Source: Luteimonas endophytica (GTDB lineage: Bacteria > Pseudomonadota > Gammaproteobacteria > Xanthomonadales > Xanthomonadaceae). From it: a stretch of 64,000 nt of DNA. How positions within the stretch are numbered: the first letter of the stretch is position 1; every line of letters begins with the position of its first letter. The stretch covers positions 62,001 to 126,000 of the forward strand of contig NZ_JARXRM010000035.1 in NCBI RefSeq assembly GCF_029887875.1, in the 5' to 3' direction. A program made the translations under genes and the position numbers. Of this stretch, positions 32,186 through 41,051 are shown in pieces. The notes beneath the pieces were generated by a model. The model was given only the letters and a program-made list of their open reading frames with translations, made no database searches and was not told the origin of the DNA.

Positions 32186-33345
32186 GGGGCGGCGGCGCGT
32201 GCGGCATCGAGCAACTTGCGGATGGCCGCGGCGTGCCTGCCCGTGGTCGGCGCCCAGTCGGCGGGCGCACGGCCGGCGCGATCGGGCCGGAACGGGTCGG
32301 CGCCGGCGGCGATCAGCGCCGCCACGATTCCCGCCATGCCGTGGACGAGGGCGCGGTGCAGGGGGCGCTGACCTTCGCCGTCCACCGCGTCGGGGTCGGC
32401 CCCGGCGGCGAGGAGCCGCTCGACCACGGGCGCATGCACGCGCGCGGAGGGCTTGAACAGGGCGAAGTGCAGAGCGGTCGCTCCCTCGTCGGTCGCCAGA
32501 TCCACCTGGGCGCCGCGCGCGAGCAGCAGTTCCACCATCGCCAGTTCGCCGCTGCGGGCAGCCTGCATCAGCGCGGTTGGCGTGCCCCGGAACTGGGTCC
32601 AGTCCGGCGCCAGTCCAACGTCCAGCATCGCGGCCGCCAGCGCCGTGTCGCCTGCGGCGGCCACCGCGGGAAAGTCCCGTGTCGCCCATTGGCTGCGCGC
32701 GATGCCCCCGGAGAACGTCCATTCCGGCTCGGCGGGTTCGGTGGGCGCCTTCGGCGGCTTCCCGGCCACTGCCTTGCGTCGCGCCGCTGCGGCTGCGCGC
32801 GCGGACTTGCGGCTGCCGCGCCAGAACCCATGCCCTGGCGGAAAGCCGCCGGGGTCTTCCAGGTATTCCGCAAGCGCGACGTGTCCGGCCTGCCTGGCCG
32901 CGTCGGCCGGCGACACCCCGTCGTGATCCGCGTGCAGGCGATCGGCTCCGGCCTCCACGAGCTGCCGCGCGATGTCGGCGAATCCGCAAGCCGCTGCGAT
33001 CCACAGCGCGCTGGCGCCGGATTCGTCGGCGCCGTCGACGTCGGCGCCGGCATCGATCAGCAGGCCGACCAGCGCGGCGAACCCGTGCGCGGCAGCCGCT
33101 GCCAGCGGAGGATCGAATGCGGCGACATCCGGGTTCGCACCGGCCTCCAGCAGCGCGCGCACGGCCGCCTCGTCGCCATGGCTGCAGGCCCATGCCAGCG
33201 GCGTGGACTGATAGCCGTGCAGGTCGATCTCGTCCGGATCGGCGCCTGCAGCGAGCAGCCGGTGGATCGCGGCGGTCTCGCATCGGGCGACCGCGTCGAA
33301 GAGGTTGTCCGGCTGTTGCGGGCGGGCGGTGCGCGAGTGCGTCAT
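32080..33345 (-). CDS. Ankyrin-repeat protein
   Basis: This 421-residue protein starts at ATG 33345. At least eight ankyrin repeats are visible, for example DAVARCETAAIHRLLAAGADP, TPLAWACSHGDEAAVRALLEAGANP, TALMQAARSGELAMVELLLARGAQV and RPLHRALVHGMAGIVAALIAAGADP. A basic linker (RGSRKSARAAAAARRKAVAG) splits the array near residue 180. No signal peptide or membrane helix is present, so it is cytosolic. The final 35 residues (Ser/Arg/Pro-rich) are encoded opposite the metallo-hydrolase end and look like an extension after loss of an earlier stop. It probably mediates protein interaction; the partner is unknown. Confidence 0.88.
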   Translation of the reverse strand: MTHSRTARPQQPDNLFDAVARCETAAIHRLLAAGADPDEIDLHGYQSTPLAWACSHGDEAAVRALLEAGANPDVAAFDPPLAAAAAHGFAALVGLLIDAGADVDGADESGASALWIAAACGFADIARQLVEAGADRLHADHDGVSPADAARQAGHVALAEYLEDPGGFPPGHGFWRGSRKSARAAAAARRKAVAGKPPKAPTEPAEPEWTFSGGIARSQWATRDFPAVAAAGDTALAAAMLDVGLAPDWTQFRGTPTALMQAARSGELAMVELLLARGAQVDLATDEGATALHFALFKPSARVHAPVVERLLAAGADPDAVDGEGQRPLHRALVHGMAGIVAALIAAGADPFRPDRAGRAPADWAPTTGRHAAAIRKLLDAARAAAPQPQSSHSPGRSTRTTGPPGAAARASRPSASSTSA

Positions 33346-33419
33346 GGATCACCTGCGAAGCGGACGGGATGCGAGGCAAGATTACGGAAAACCGGGCCCG
33401 GTTGGTGACGCCGACGCAT

Positions 33420-33590
33420 GCGGCGGGTGGCGTCCGCGATGGCCGGACCCGCCCGTTCCTCGATCCGCTGACCGATTCCGGGGCCTGGCAGCCGATGCTC
33501 GGCGATCCCATCGTCCCGGTGGCCGATGCGGTCGGCGGCGCGCCCGTGCGCGGGGCCCACCGTCAGGCTCACCAAGTGCAGGGTGGGGTG
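33420..33590 (+). pseudogene. Decayed duplicate fragment of the MBL metallo-hydrolase gene
   Basis: The frame around 33457 reads FLDPLTDSGAWQPMLGDPIVPVADAVGGAPV, against LFVDPLIDSGVWESALADPIVAVDDAVGDASV in the intact enzyme at 31316. The following bases give GAHRQAHQ where the enzyme has THRHPDHF, so the metal site is lost, and the match ends there. Base-level similarity is also high (for example CGATCCGCTGA.CGATTCCGGGG in both). It occupies the middle of a 353-base gap between the ankyrin and DJ-1-like genes. The rest of that gap shows no gene. Confidence 0.75.
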
Positions 33591-33698
33591 TGCTTCGGCA
33601 GCGGCGGGCCCCGGCTGCGGCGCCGGCGCCAACCTTCGTTTTACCTCGCTGGGTCAGCATGCTCCCGATCCCGCCAACCGGCGGCAGGGGACAAGAAC

Positions 33699-34754
33699 AT
33701 GCGCAGGATCCTGACGATCTTCCTGGCCGGGCTGCTGGCCGCGGTCGCAACCCTGGGGCTGGCCGGCTGGATCTGGTACGCGACGCTGGCCCTGGACGAG
33801 GAGCCCCAGCCCGACCCGCAGGCGCTGCCGGCCGCGTTGCCCTATCTGCAGCAGCGGTTGGACGCGCGCCGGGGCCGGATCCTCGCCGTCGTCAGCAGCG
33901 CCGCCACGTTTCCCGGCGGGGACAAGCGTGCCGGCTACGAGCTGACCGAGCTGTCGCGCGCGTACTGGGTGTTCACGGTCAACGGCTACGATGTCGACAT
34001 CGCCAGTCCGCGCGGTGGCGAGCCGGCGATGGTCCTCGATGGCGACGACGTCACCGATGCCGACTACGCGTTCCTCAACGATCCTGCGATTCGCCGCAGC
34101 CTGGCGGCGACCGTGCCGCTGGCCGAGGTCGATGCTTCCGCCTACGCCGCGGTGTACTTCGTCGGGGGCAAGGGCGCCATGTTCGATTTCCCGGGCAACC
34201 CAGACATCGCCCGCGTCGTGGCCGCGACCACTGCCCGCGGCGGCGTGGTCGGCGCCGTCTGCCACGGGCCCGCGGCGCTGCTCGGCCTGCGCCGCGCCGA
34301 TGGCCGTCCCTGGCTGCGGGACCGCCGGGTCACCGGTTTCAGCAACGCTGAGGAACTGTTCCTGATGCCCGACGCCTCCGCACGCTTCGCTTACCTGTTG
34401 CAGGACGAGCTGGTCGCGCAGGGCGCCGTGTTCGTGGAGGCGCCGATGTATCTAGGCAACACCGTCGTGGACGGCCACCTGGTCACTGGGCAGAATCCGT
34501 GGTCGACCTGGGAGGTGGCCGAGACCATGATCCGCGCGCTCGGCCATGAACCGGTGACCCGGGAGCCGACCCCGGAGGAGGTCAGCATCGGCCTGCTGCA
34601 CCGCTACCGGCGCGACGGCCTGGCGGAGGCGATGGCGGCCAAGCGCGATGCGGCGCGTGCGGACAAGCGCCTGCTGGTGATGCATGCGGTGGTCGCGGCG
34701 ATGCAGTGGGATCTGCGCACGGCGTGGCAGCTGCAGCGCCTGGCCCGGCACTAG
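33699..34754 (+). CDS. Membrane-anchored DJ-1/PfpI (Hsp31-like) family protein
   Basis: This 351-residue protein starts at ATG 33699. Residues 7-27 form a membrane helix or signal anchor, unusual for the family. The DJ-1 core follows (ILAVVSSAATFPGG...YELTELSRAYWVFTVNGYDVDIASPRGGEP) with the nucleophile elbow GAVCHGPAAL, C188-H189. Hsp31/HchA relatives act as glyoxalases or chaperones, so this one may work on glyoxal damage in the periplasm. A C-terminal helical tail of about 60 residues has no clear match. A two-component system begins 34 bases downstream. Confidence 0.85.
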   Translation: MRRILTIFLAGLLAAVATLGLAGWIWYATLALDEEPQPDPQALPAALPYLQQRLDARRGRILAVVSSAATFPGGDKRAGYELTELSRAYWVFTVNGYDVDIASPRGGEPAMVLDGDDVTDADYAFLNDPAIRRSLAATVPLAEVDASAYAAVYFVGGKGAMFDFPGNPDIARVVAATTARGGVVGAVCHGPAALLGLRRADGRPWLRDRRVTGFSNAEELFLMPDASARFAYLLQDELVAQGAVFVEAPMYLGNTVVDGHLVTGQNPWSTWEVAETMIRALGHEPVTREPTPEEVSIGLLHRYRRDGLAEAMAAKRDAARADKRLLVMHAVVAAMQWDLRTAWQLQRLARH

Positions 34755-34788
34755 CCGTCTTCCAGGGCCGGATCGACGGAGCGCGATC

Positions 34789-35481
34789 ATGTCACGGGCG
34801 GGAATCAGGGTGTTGCTGGTGGAGGACGACATGGACGTGGCGGCGGGTCTGGGCGACTACCTGCAGGTGCGCGGCCTGGCGATCGACTTCGCCTTCACCG
34901 CCGCGCAGGCCCGGACGCGTCTGCAGGCCGACGCCTTCGATCTGGTCGTGCTCGATGTCAACCTTCCCGGCGAGGACGGGCTCAGCCTGTGCCGCGACCT
35001 GAAACGTCATCGGCGGCTGCCGCAGCCGGTGCTGTTCCTGACCGCACGCGGCGGACTGGACGACAAATTGGAAGGCTTCGCCGCCGGCGCGGTCGACTGG
35101 ATGATCAAGCCCGTGGCGCCGGCCGAACTGCTCGCGCGGATCCAGGCGATCGCCAGCCACGTCGCCGCGGCCGCGGTTGCGGCGCCGCTGGTCGTCGGCG
35201 GCTACCGGCTCGACCCGGGCGGGGGCCTGCTGACCTACGCCGGCAGGCGCCTGCAGCTGCATGCCAGCGCGCTGGCGATCCTGGCCGAACTGCTGCAGGC
35301 CCATCCGGCCTGCGTGCCGCGGCAGCGCCTGATCGATGTCCTGTGGGGGGACGCGCCGCCGGGAAGCGACCCGCTGCGCGCGCATGTCTGGCAGCTCAGG
35401 CAGGCCCTGCGCACGGCATTCGGCACCCGGCCGATCGTCACCGAGCGCGGCATCGGCTATCGATTCGAGGCCGAGGCATGA
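34789..35481 (+). CDS. OmpR/PhoB-family response regulator
   Basis: This 230-residue protein starts at ATG 34789. The receiver domain has the acidic pocket VEDD (11-14), phospho-acceptor D56 in VVLDVNLPGEDG, and K107 in MIKP. The winged helix occupies about 130-228, ending in TERGIGYRFEAEA. The gene overlaps the sensor kinase by four bases (ATGA). The upstream DJ-1-like gene on the same strand is a possible target or co-transcribed partner. Confidence 0.93.
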   Translation: MSRAGIRVLLVEDDMDVAAGLGDYLQVRGLAIDFAFTAAQARTRLQADAFDLVVLDVNLPGEDGLSLCRDLKRHRRLPQPVLFLTARGGLDDKLEGFAAGAVDWMIKPVAPAELLARIQAIASHVAAAAVAAPLVVGGYRLDPGGGLLTYAGRRLQLHASALAILAELLQAHPACVPRQRLIDVLWGDAPPGSDPLRAHVWQLRQALRTAFGTRPIVTERGIGYRFEAEA

Positions 35482-36677
35482 AGCGCAGGCGCTTGCGTGG
35501 CGTGCTGGCGCGCCAATGGGCCGTGTTCGGCGTGACGCTTTTCGGCGGCTTCGTCGCGATGGCGGTCCTCTTGATGTACCTGCTCGAGGACCAGTTCATC
35601 GATCGCCGGCTGCGCGAGGTGGGCGAAGACGTGGCCGCCGGTGCGGTGCTTCTGCCCGCCGGCTTCTCGCGATACACGCCGGCGGCGGCTCCTGCCGCCC
35701 TGCTGGAGAGGATCGATCCGCAGCGGACGGGTGCGCTGCGGGAACTGCGGCTTCCGGACGGGCGCTACGTGCACTTGCTGGCCGGGCGCGACCGCCGCGG
35801 CGCCGCCTTCCTGCTGGTCTACGACGTCACCGACCAGCTGTACGTCAACTCGGCACTGCACGCCGGCTGGCCGTGGCTGCTGGGCATGGTGGCGTTGCTG
35901 GCGGCGGCGGCGTGGGCGCTGGCCAGCCGGTTCGTGGGGTCGTTGTCGGGGCGGGCCGCCGCGTTGGTGCGCGGCCTGGGCGATGGCGAGGATATCGCCG
36001 GCCTGCGGCGGCTCGGTGCGGACGAACCGATCGAGGAGTTCGCCGAGTTGGCCCAGCGCGGCGCCGATGCCTGGGAGGCCCGGCTTTCGGCGCTGGCCAG
36101 CGAGCGCGAGACGCTCGCCTTCCTGGGCCACGAACTTCGCACGCCGCTGCAGTCGGCGCGCACGAGCCTGGCGTCGCTGCAGCACGATCGCGGCGATGCC
36201 GCCGCCTGGCAGCGGCTGCAGCGGGCGCACCAGAGGCTGGTGCGCGCCAGCCAGGCGATCCTGTGGCTCGATCGGGGGAGCGCCCCTTGCGCTGCACCGA
36301 GTTGCGAGGCGGCACCGCTGTTCGCCTCGCTGGCGGCGGAGTTCGCGCCGCTCGCGCGCGCCCGGCGACAGGAAATCCGGTTCGACCCCCCCGCCGGCAT
36401 TCGTTGGCCATGGCCTGGCGAGATCGTCGAGACGATCGCCGCCAACCTGCTGGCCAATGCGATCCAGCATGGCGGTCCCGGATCCGTCGCGGTCACCGCC
36501 GACGAAGAGGGGTTCGTGATCGAGAATCCCGTGGCCGACGATGCCGACACCCCCGGCTTCGGGCTGGGCCTGCAGGTGGCCAGCCGCCTGCTGCAGAGGT
36601 TCGGCGGGACACTGCGCCGTGGCGACCAGGACGGCCGGGTGTCGGTACGGGTGCGATTGGGCACGAGGGGGGCGTGA
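35478..36677 (+). CDS. Sensor histidine kinase
   Basis: This 399-residue protein starts at ATG 35478. A first membrane helix at about 17-38 and a second at about 128-152 enclose a sensor loop of roughly 90 residues. A HAMP-like linker leads to the H-box FLGHELRTPLQS with H218, the N-box NLLANAIQHGG and the G-box GFGLGLQVA. The ATP-binding domain is short and lacks a clear G1 box (DxGxG), since ENPVADDADTPGFGLG replaces it, so the kinase may be atypical. It pairs with the overlapping response regulator. Confidence 0.9.
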   Translation: MKRRRLRGVLARQWAVFGVTLFGGFVAMAVLLMYLLEDQFIDRRLREVGEDVAAGAVLLPAGFSRYTPAAAPAALLERIDPQRTGALRELRLPDGRYVHLLAGRDRRGAAFLLVYDVTDQLYVNSALHAGWPWLLGMVALLAAAAWALASRFVGSLSGRAAALVRGLGDGEDIAGLRRLGADEPIEEFAELAQRGADAWEARLSALASERETLAFLGHELRTPLQSARTSLASLQHDRGDAAAWQRLQRAHQRLVRASQAILWLDRGSAPCAAPSCEAAPLFASLAAEFAPLARARRQEIRFDPPAGIRWPWPGEIVETIAANLLANAIQHGGPGSVAVTADEEGFVIENPVADDADTPGFGLGLQVASRLLQRFGGTLRRGDQDGRVSVRVRLGTRGA

Positions 36678-36795
36678 CGCGCGCCGGGGCGGGTTCGGGA
36701 TCGGCGGCCCTTGCGCCGGCTTCCACGGTCGAGCGGCCGCCGCACTGGACTCCGTTGTCCGGCCAGCCTTTCAGCCGACGCGACGGGCGTCGGAA

Positions 36796-38109
36796 TCAAG
36801 GCAGGCGATCGCCCGCTGCCGACTGCGCCGGCGTCACCCGCCACACCGTGTTCGACAGGTCGTCGGCGACGATCAGCGCGCCGCGCGGATCCACGGTCAC
36901 GCCCACCGGGCGGCCGCGGGTCTTGCCGTCCTCGCCGAGGAAGCCGGTGACGAAGTCGACCGGATCGCCGGCCGGGCGGCCGCCGCGGAACGGCACGAAC
37001 ACCACCTTGTAGCCGACCGGCTCGCTGCGGTTCCAGCTGCCGTGCTCGCCGACGAACACGCCGTCGGCGAAGCGCGCGCCCATCGCCGGCACCGAGAAGT
37101 CCAGGCCGAGCGCGGCGACGTGCGAGCCCAGGCTGTAGTCGGGCACGATCGCCGAGGCGACCTTTTCCGGATCCTGCGGCCGCACCCGCGGATCGACGTG
37201 CTGGCCCCAGTAGCTGTAGGGCCACCCGTAGAAGCCGCCCTCGCGCACCGAGGTGAGGTAATCGGGCACCAGGTTGGGGCCGAGCTCGTCGCGCTCGTTG
37301 ACCACTGCCCAGAGCGTGCCGCTGCCCGGCTGGATCGCGAGCGCGGTCGGGTTGCGCAGCCCGGTCGCGTAGGGCCTGTGCGCGCCGGTCCTCGCATCCA
37401 CCTGCCACACCATCGCGCGGTCCGCCTCGGCGGTCATGCCGCGCTCGGTGATGTTGCTGTTGGAGCCGATGCCCACGTACAGGAATCGGCCGTCCGGACT
37501 CGCAGTCAACGCCTTGGTCCAGTGATGGTTGATCTCCGAGGGCAGGTTCGTGACCTTTTCGGGCGGGCCGGAGGCGCGGGTCTGGCCGTCGCGGTAGTCG
37601 AAGCGCACCAGCGCGTCCTGGTTGGCGACGTAGAGATCGCCGTCCACCAGCGCCAGCCCGTAGGGCGCGTCGAGGTCCTCGGCGAACACGCTCTGCTGGT
37701 AGCGGCCGTCGCCATCGGGATCGCGCAGCAGGGTCAGGCGGTCGCCGCCAGGCACCTGGGTGGTGCCCTTGGACTTGATGTAGCCGGCGATCACGTCCTT
37801 GGGCTTGAGGCTGGGCGCGTGGCCGCCGCGGCCCTCGGCCACCAGGATGTCGCCGTTGGGAAGCACCAGGGTCTGGCGCGGGATCCGCAGGCCGGTGGCG
37901 ATGGCGGTAATGGTGTAGCCCTCGGGGACGGTCGGGAGCCGCTCGCCCCATTGCGCCGGGTCCGCGACGTTCATGGCGGGCAACAGCCCGCGCTGCTGGT
38001 CCGGGAGCGCCGGATCGGAGCCGTACTGGGCCGGATCCGGGTCGCTGCCGCCGCATCCGCCGAGCAGCAGCGCCAGCCCGGCCGCCGCGAATGGCACGGA
38101 ACGCTTCAT
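36796..38109 (-). CDS. PQQ-dependent sugar (sorbosone-type) dehydrogenase lipoprotein
   Basis: I chose ATG 38109, which overlaps the upstream stop (ATGA). The 437-residue product has a lipobox LLLGGCGG near residue 19, so it is a membrane-anchored periplasmic lipoprotein. The beta-propeller shows GLRIPRQTLVLPNGDILVAEGRGG, HHWTKALTASPDGRFLYVGIGSNSN, GLRNPTALAIQPGSGTLWAVVNERDELG and FVGEHGSWNRSEPVGY. These are typical of L-sorbosone dehydrogenase-like PQQ enzymes, including the HxW and Glu/His active-site pattern. The DUF2231 membrane protein encoded just upstream is a possible electron or anchoring partner. Confidence 0.9.
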   Translation of the reverse strand: MKRSVPFAAAGLALLLGGCGGSDPDPAQYGSDPALPDQQRGLLPAMNVADPAQWGERLPTVPEGYTITAIATGLRIPRQTLVLPNGDILVAEGRGGHAPSLKPKDVIAGYIKSKGTTQVPGGDRLTLLRDPDGDGRYQQSVFAEDLDAPYGLALVDGDLYVANQDALVRFDYRDGQTRASGPPEKVTNLPSEINHHWTKALTASPDGRFLYVGIGSNSNITERGMTAEADRAMVWQVDARTGAHRPYATGLRNPTALAIQPGSGTLWAVVNERDELGPNLVPDYLTSVREGGFYGWPYSYWGQHVDPRVRPQDPEKVASAIVPDYSLGSHVAALGLDFSVPAMGARFADGVFVGEHGSWNRSEPVGYKVVFVPFRGGRPAGDPVDFVTGFLGEDGKTRGRPVGVTVDPRGALIVADDLSNTVWRVTPAQSAAGDRLP

Positions 38110-38540
38110 GCGGCACCTCCGGCGCGGAGGCGGGAAAAGCCGAGCCAGGTCGCCGCGGCGGCCAGCACGGTCACCAGTGCCGACAGCACCAGCCCCGTCG
38201 GCATTGCGGCCCAGGCATCCCGGGCGTGGACCAGGGCGTCGTAGAAGCCCAGGATCCAGGTCAGCAACAGCAGGCCCGCGTAGATCAGCGGGCGGCCGGA
38301 GCGCCGGTCGCCGCGGAACAGGTCGACCAGGGCCCAGACCAGCGCGCCGGCACCGAGGACCAGGCCGCCCGCGATCAGCCAGGAGGCGAAGTTGGCCCAC
38401 TGGATGTGGTAGCTGGATGCGTACGCGATGTCGCTCAACAGAGCGCCGAGGAACAGCGGCGTCGCGCCGGCGAGCAGGAAGGCCTGCAGCGGGTGCAGCC
38501 CGCGCCGGTGGCGGGGAATCCGGTCGGCAGTGACGGTCAT
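38106..38540 (-). CDS. DUF2231-type four-helix membrane protein
   Basis: This 144-residue protein starts at ATG 38540 and overlaps the dehydrogenase start by four bases. It has four hydrophobic helices at about 18-42, 50-70, 86-102 and 115-137. The opening GLHPLQAFLLAGATPLFLGALLSDIAY matches DUF2231 membrane proteins, which are often found beside PQQ sugar dehydrogenases and cytochromes. A role in electron transfer or anchoring of the dehydrogenase is inferred from the fixed coupling only. Confidence 0.85.
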   Translation of the reverse strand: MTVTADRIPRHRRGLHPLQAFLLAGATPLFLGALLSDIAYASSYHIQWANFASWLIAGGLVLGAGALVWALVDLFRGDRRSGRPLIYAGLLLLTWILGFYDALVHARDAWAAMPTGLVLSALVTVLAAAATWLGFSRLRAGGAA

Positions 38541-38795
38541 GGCGAAGTCTCCTGTGTTCGATCGGGGGCGCCAGCGGCCGCGCCAGGGCGCACCGGAATC
38601 GAAGCGCCGAGCCTAGCCGGAGGGCCGTGGTCGCAGCGCGACGATGCGGCATGCGGTGCGGGCCGGGGTGTCGGGCCGGCGCAACCCGCGGCCCACGAGC
38701 GCTGCCAGCCGAGGTGCGGGCGGTCGCGTGCAGGTGCCAAGGGCGCGGCGCGCTTCGGGATGACGCTGCCCGATCGCCGGTGATAGGTTTGCGGC

Positions 38796-39341
38796 ATGAG
38801 CGATCCCGCGAAGATCAGGTTCACGGCCCGGCTGCTGCGCCCGGCCAGCCCGAAGGGCGCCGCATGGACGTTCCTGGTCCTGCCGGCGAGCGCCAGCGCC
38901 AGGTTGCCGACGCGCAGCATGGTCAGCGTCGACGGCACGCTCGAAGGCCGTCGCTTCCAGGCGACGCTGGAACCGGACGGGCAGGGCAGCCACTGGCTGA
39001 AGGTCGGCAAGGCGCTGCGCGAAGCGGCCGGAGCGGCGGCGGGCGACACCGTCGCGCTCGAGATCGCTCCGCCGGCGAAGGAGCCCGAACCCAGGGTTCC
39101 GGCCGACCTGCGCAAGGCGCTCGCTGGGGCGCCGCACGCGCGCGAGCAGTGGTCCAGCCTCACGCCCTTGGCGCGCCGTGACTGGATCCATTGGATCGCC
39201 TCGGCGAAGAAGGCGGAAACGCGCGACCGGCGCGTCGCCAATGCCTGCTCGATGCTGGCTTCCGGCAAGCGCCGCGCCTGCTGCTTCGACCGCTCCGGAC
39301 TCTACAGCAAGGGGCTGTCCGCTCCCGAACCGGCCTCCTGA
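38796..39341 (+). CDS. YdeI/OmpD-associated family protein with DUF1905 domain
   Basis: This 181-residue protein starts at ATG 38796. The N-terminal half is a DUF1905 small beta-barrel (IRFTARLLRPASPKGAAWTFLVLP...SVDGTLEGRRFQATLEPDGQGSHWLKV). The C-terminal half is the YdeI-type helical region (VPADLRKALAGAP...LTPLARRDWIHWIASAKKAETRDRRVANACSMLASGKR). Both are common together in proteins of unknown function; some YdeI proteins affect cationic peptide resistance. A tail with CCFDRSGLYSKG follows. Cytosolic, single-gene unit. Confidence 0.85.
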   Translation: MSDPAKIRFTARLLRPASPKGAAWTFLVLPASASARLPTRSMVSVDGTLEGRRFQATLEPDGQGSHWLKVGKALREAAGAAAGDTVALEIAPPAKEPEPRVPADLRKALAGAPHAREQWSSLTPLARRDWIHWIASAKKAETRDRRVANACSMLASGKRRACCFDRSGLYSKGLSAPEPAS

Positions 39342-39457
39342 GTGCGGGCCCCGGTTGTCCGTGGAGCGACGGTTCGCGGGCCGCCCAACCAACGGCACGG
39401 GCGGGCCGGGCCCCGGCGCTGCAAGCATCGCCCATCCCGGCCGTACCGGAGGACAGG

Positions 39458-40513
39458 ATGAGCAAGCGATGGGTGGCGACGGCGCTCGGCCTGGCGATGT
39501 GGTCGCCGAGCGTCGCGTGGGCGCAGGTGGATCTGACCGTGCTGGATCGCGACATGGCCGGTCGGCCGGCACAGGTGCTGGTGCTGGGCTCGGTGCATCT
39601 GGCGCAACTGCCGGAAAAACCCGTGCCAGGCGCGCTGGACGGCGTGCTCGACCGGCTGGCGACGTTCGCGCCGGACATCATCGTGGTGGAGGACGTCTCG
39701 GGGCAGGAATGCGATCTGGCGGCACGCCATCCCGAGCGCTACGGCAGCGGCTACTGTCACGACAATTCCGCGGCGCGGGCCGCAACCGGGTTCGACGTTC
39801 CCGGTGCGCTCGCCGCCATCGACCGCACGCTCGAGACATGGCCGGCGCAGCCGACCGCGGCGCAGCGGCGGCGCCTGGCGGCGCTGTTCCTGGCGGCGCA
39901 CGAGCGCGCCTCGGCGTATGCGCAGTGGCTGCAGTTGCCGGAGGCCGAACGCCGCCCGGGCGACGGCCTGGACCAGGCGCTGGTGGAGATGCTCGGGCGG
40001 ATCGACGCCCACGGCAGCGAGAGCTACAGCATCGGCGCGCGCCTGGCCGCGCGGCTGGGCCTGCAGCGCGTGCACGGCGTCGACGACAACACCGGGCACA
40101 CCATGGACCTGCCCGACCCGGAGGCGTTCGGCAAGGCGGTGTCCGACGTCTGGAGCAAGGCGGCGCCGGCCTGGGAAGCCAGTATCGCGCGGGAGACCGA
40201 ACTGGCACGTGCGCCGGATCTCTTGCCGCTCTACCGCCACATCAATCATCCCCGATACCAGCAGCTGGCCGCCGAGGCCAACGTGCTGACGATGATGCGC
40301 GCCGACACGCCGGAGGACTACCCGCAGATGTGGGTGGCCGCGTGGGAAACCCGCAACCTGCGCATGGTCGCCAACATCCGCGAGAGCTTCCGCGAGTGCC
40401 CGCGCGCGCGGGTGCTGTCGATCGTCGGCGCCTCGCACAAGCCGTGGTTCGACAGCTGGCTGGGACAATTGCAGGGCGTGGAGATCGTCGATGCGCTGGA
40501 GGTGCTGGAATGA
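39458..40513 (+). CDS. Secreted DUF5694 protein (TraB/GumN-like fold)
   Basis: I chose ATG 39458 with GGAGGA at 39448-39453. The 351-residue product has a signal peptide ending SVAWAQ. The core begins AQVLVLGSVHLAQLPEKP and continues FAPDIIVVEDVSGQECDL, with a late RARVLSIVGASHKPWFDSWL. This GxxH...E...GASH pattern matches DUF5694 and related TraB/Tiki-type folds that may be metal-dependent proteases. The mechanism in bacteria is unproven. The protein should be periplasmic. The gene stands alone, 116 bases after the YdeI-like gene. Confidence 0.85.
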   Translation: MSKRWVATALGLAMWSPSVAWAQVDLTVLDRDMAGRPAQVLVLGSVHLAQLPEKPVPGALDGVLDRLATFAPDIIVVEDVSGQECDLAARHPERYGSGYCHDNSAARAATGFDVPGALAAIDRTLETWPAQPTAAQRRRLAALFLAAHERASAYAQWLQLPEAERRPGDGLDQALVEMLGRIDAHGSESYSIGARLAARLGLQRVHGVDDNTGHTMDLPDPEAFGKAVSDVWSKAAPAWEASIARETELARAPDLLPLYRHINHPRYQQLAAEANVLTMMRADTPEDYPQMWVAAWETRNLRMVANIRESFRECPRARVLSIVGASHKPWFDSWLGQLQGVEIVDALEVLE

Positions 40514-40595
40514 AACGTCCGCTGGCGGCACGGGGGTGACCCGGCGCCCGGCCCCGGACGGCGCGGCCCGGCTGGCACCGCAGGCACCGGCCCGC

Positions 40596-41051
40596 TCAAG
40601 CGCGAGCGCCGCCCGCCACCCGTCTGCGGGCGCCCTCGCACAGGCGCGCGGCCGAGACCACGGCGCGGGTGTGGACGCCTTCTCCGGCGATGCCCGCCGC
40701 ATCCTGCAACTCGAGCTTGAACCGGTAGAGCCTGCCATCGCGGCCCAGGCAGGTGGCGCGGATGCGGACCTCGGCGAACAGCGGCGTCGCCGCCAGATGC
40801 CTGATCTCGACGCCGACCCCGACCGAAACCTCGCCCTCGCCCAGTAGCGGGCGCATCAAACGCGCCGCCGCCAGTTCCATCAGGCCGATCATCCGCGCGG
40901 TCCCCAGCACGTCCGGGAACTCGTCGTCGTCCTCGAGACGCAGATTGCGCGGCGAGTCGGCGGCCGCGACCCGGTAGGCCAGCTCGTATGCGGTCCCGGC
41001 GAGCGATGGCGCCGCGCCCTCCGTTGCCGCTGCCGGGTCACTCATCGGCAT
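40596..41051 (-). CDS. Thioesterase-family (fluoroacetyl-CoA thioesterase-like hotdog) protein
   Basis: The frame gives 151 residues from ATG 41051, or 149 from ATG 41045. The hotdog fold is seen in FPDVLGTARMIGLMELAAARLMRPLL, VSVGVGVEIRHLAATPLFAEVRI and GEGVHTRAVV, with a conserved Thr, Glu and His like FlK-type thioesterases. It would hydrolyse an acyl-CoA in the cytosol. It overlaps the cupin gene stop by a few bases, so the two are co-expressed and probably controlled by the divergent LysR protein. Confidence 0.85.
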   Translation of the reverse strand: MPMSDPAAATEGAAPSLAGTAYELAYRVAAADSPRNLRLEDDDEFPDVLGTARMIGLMELAAARLMRPLLGEGEVSVGVGVEIRHLAATPLFAEVRIRATCLGRDGRLYRFKLELQDAAGIAGEGVHTRAVVSAARLCEGARRRVAGGARA

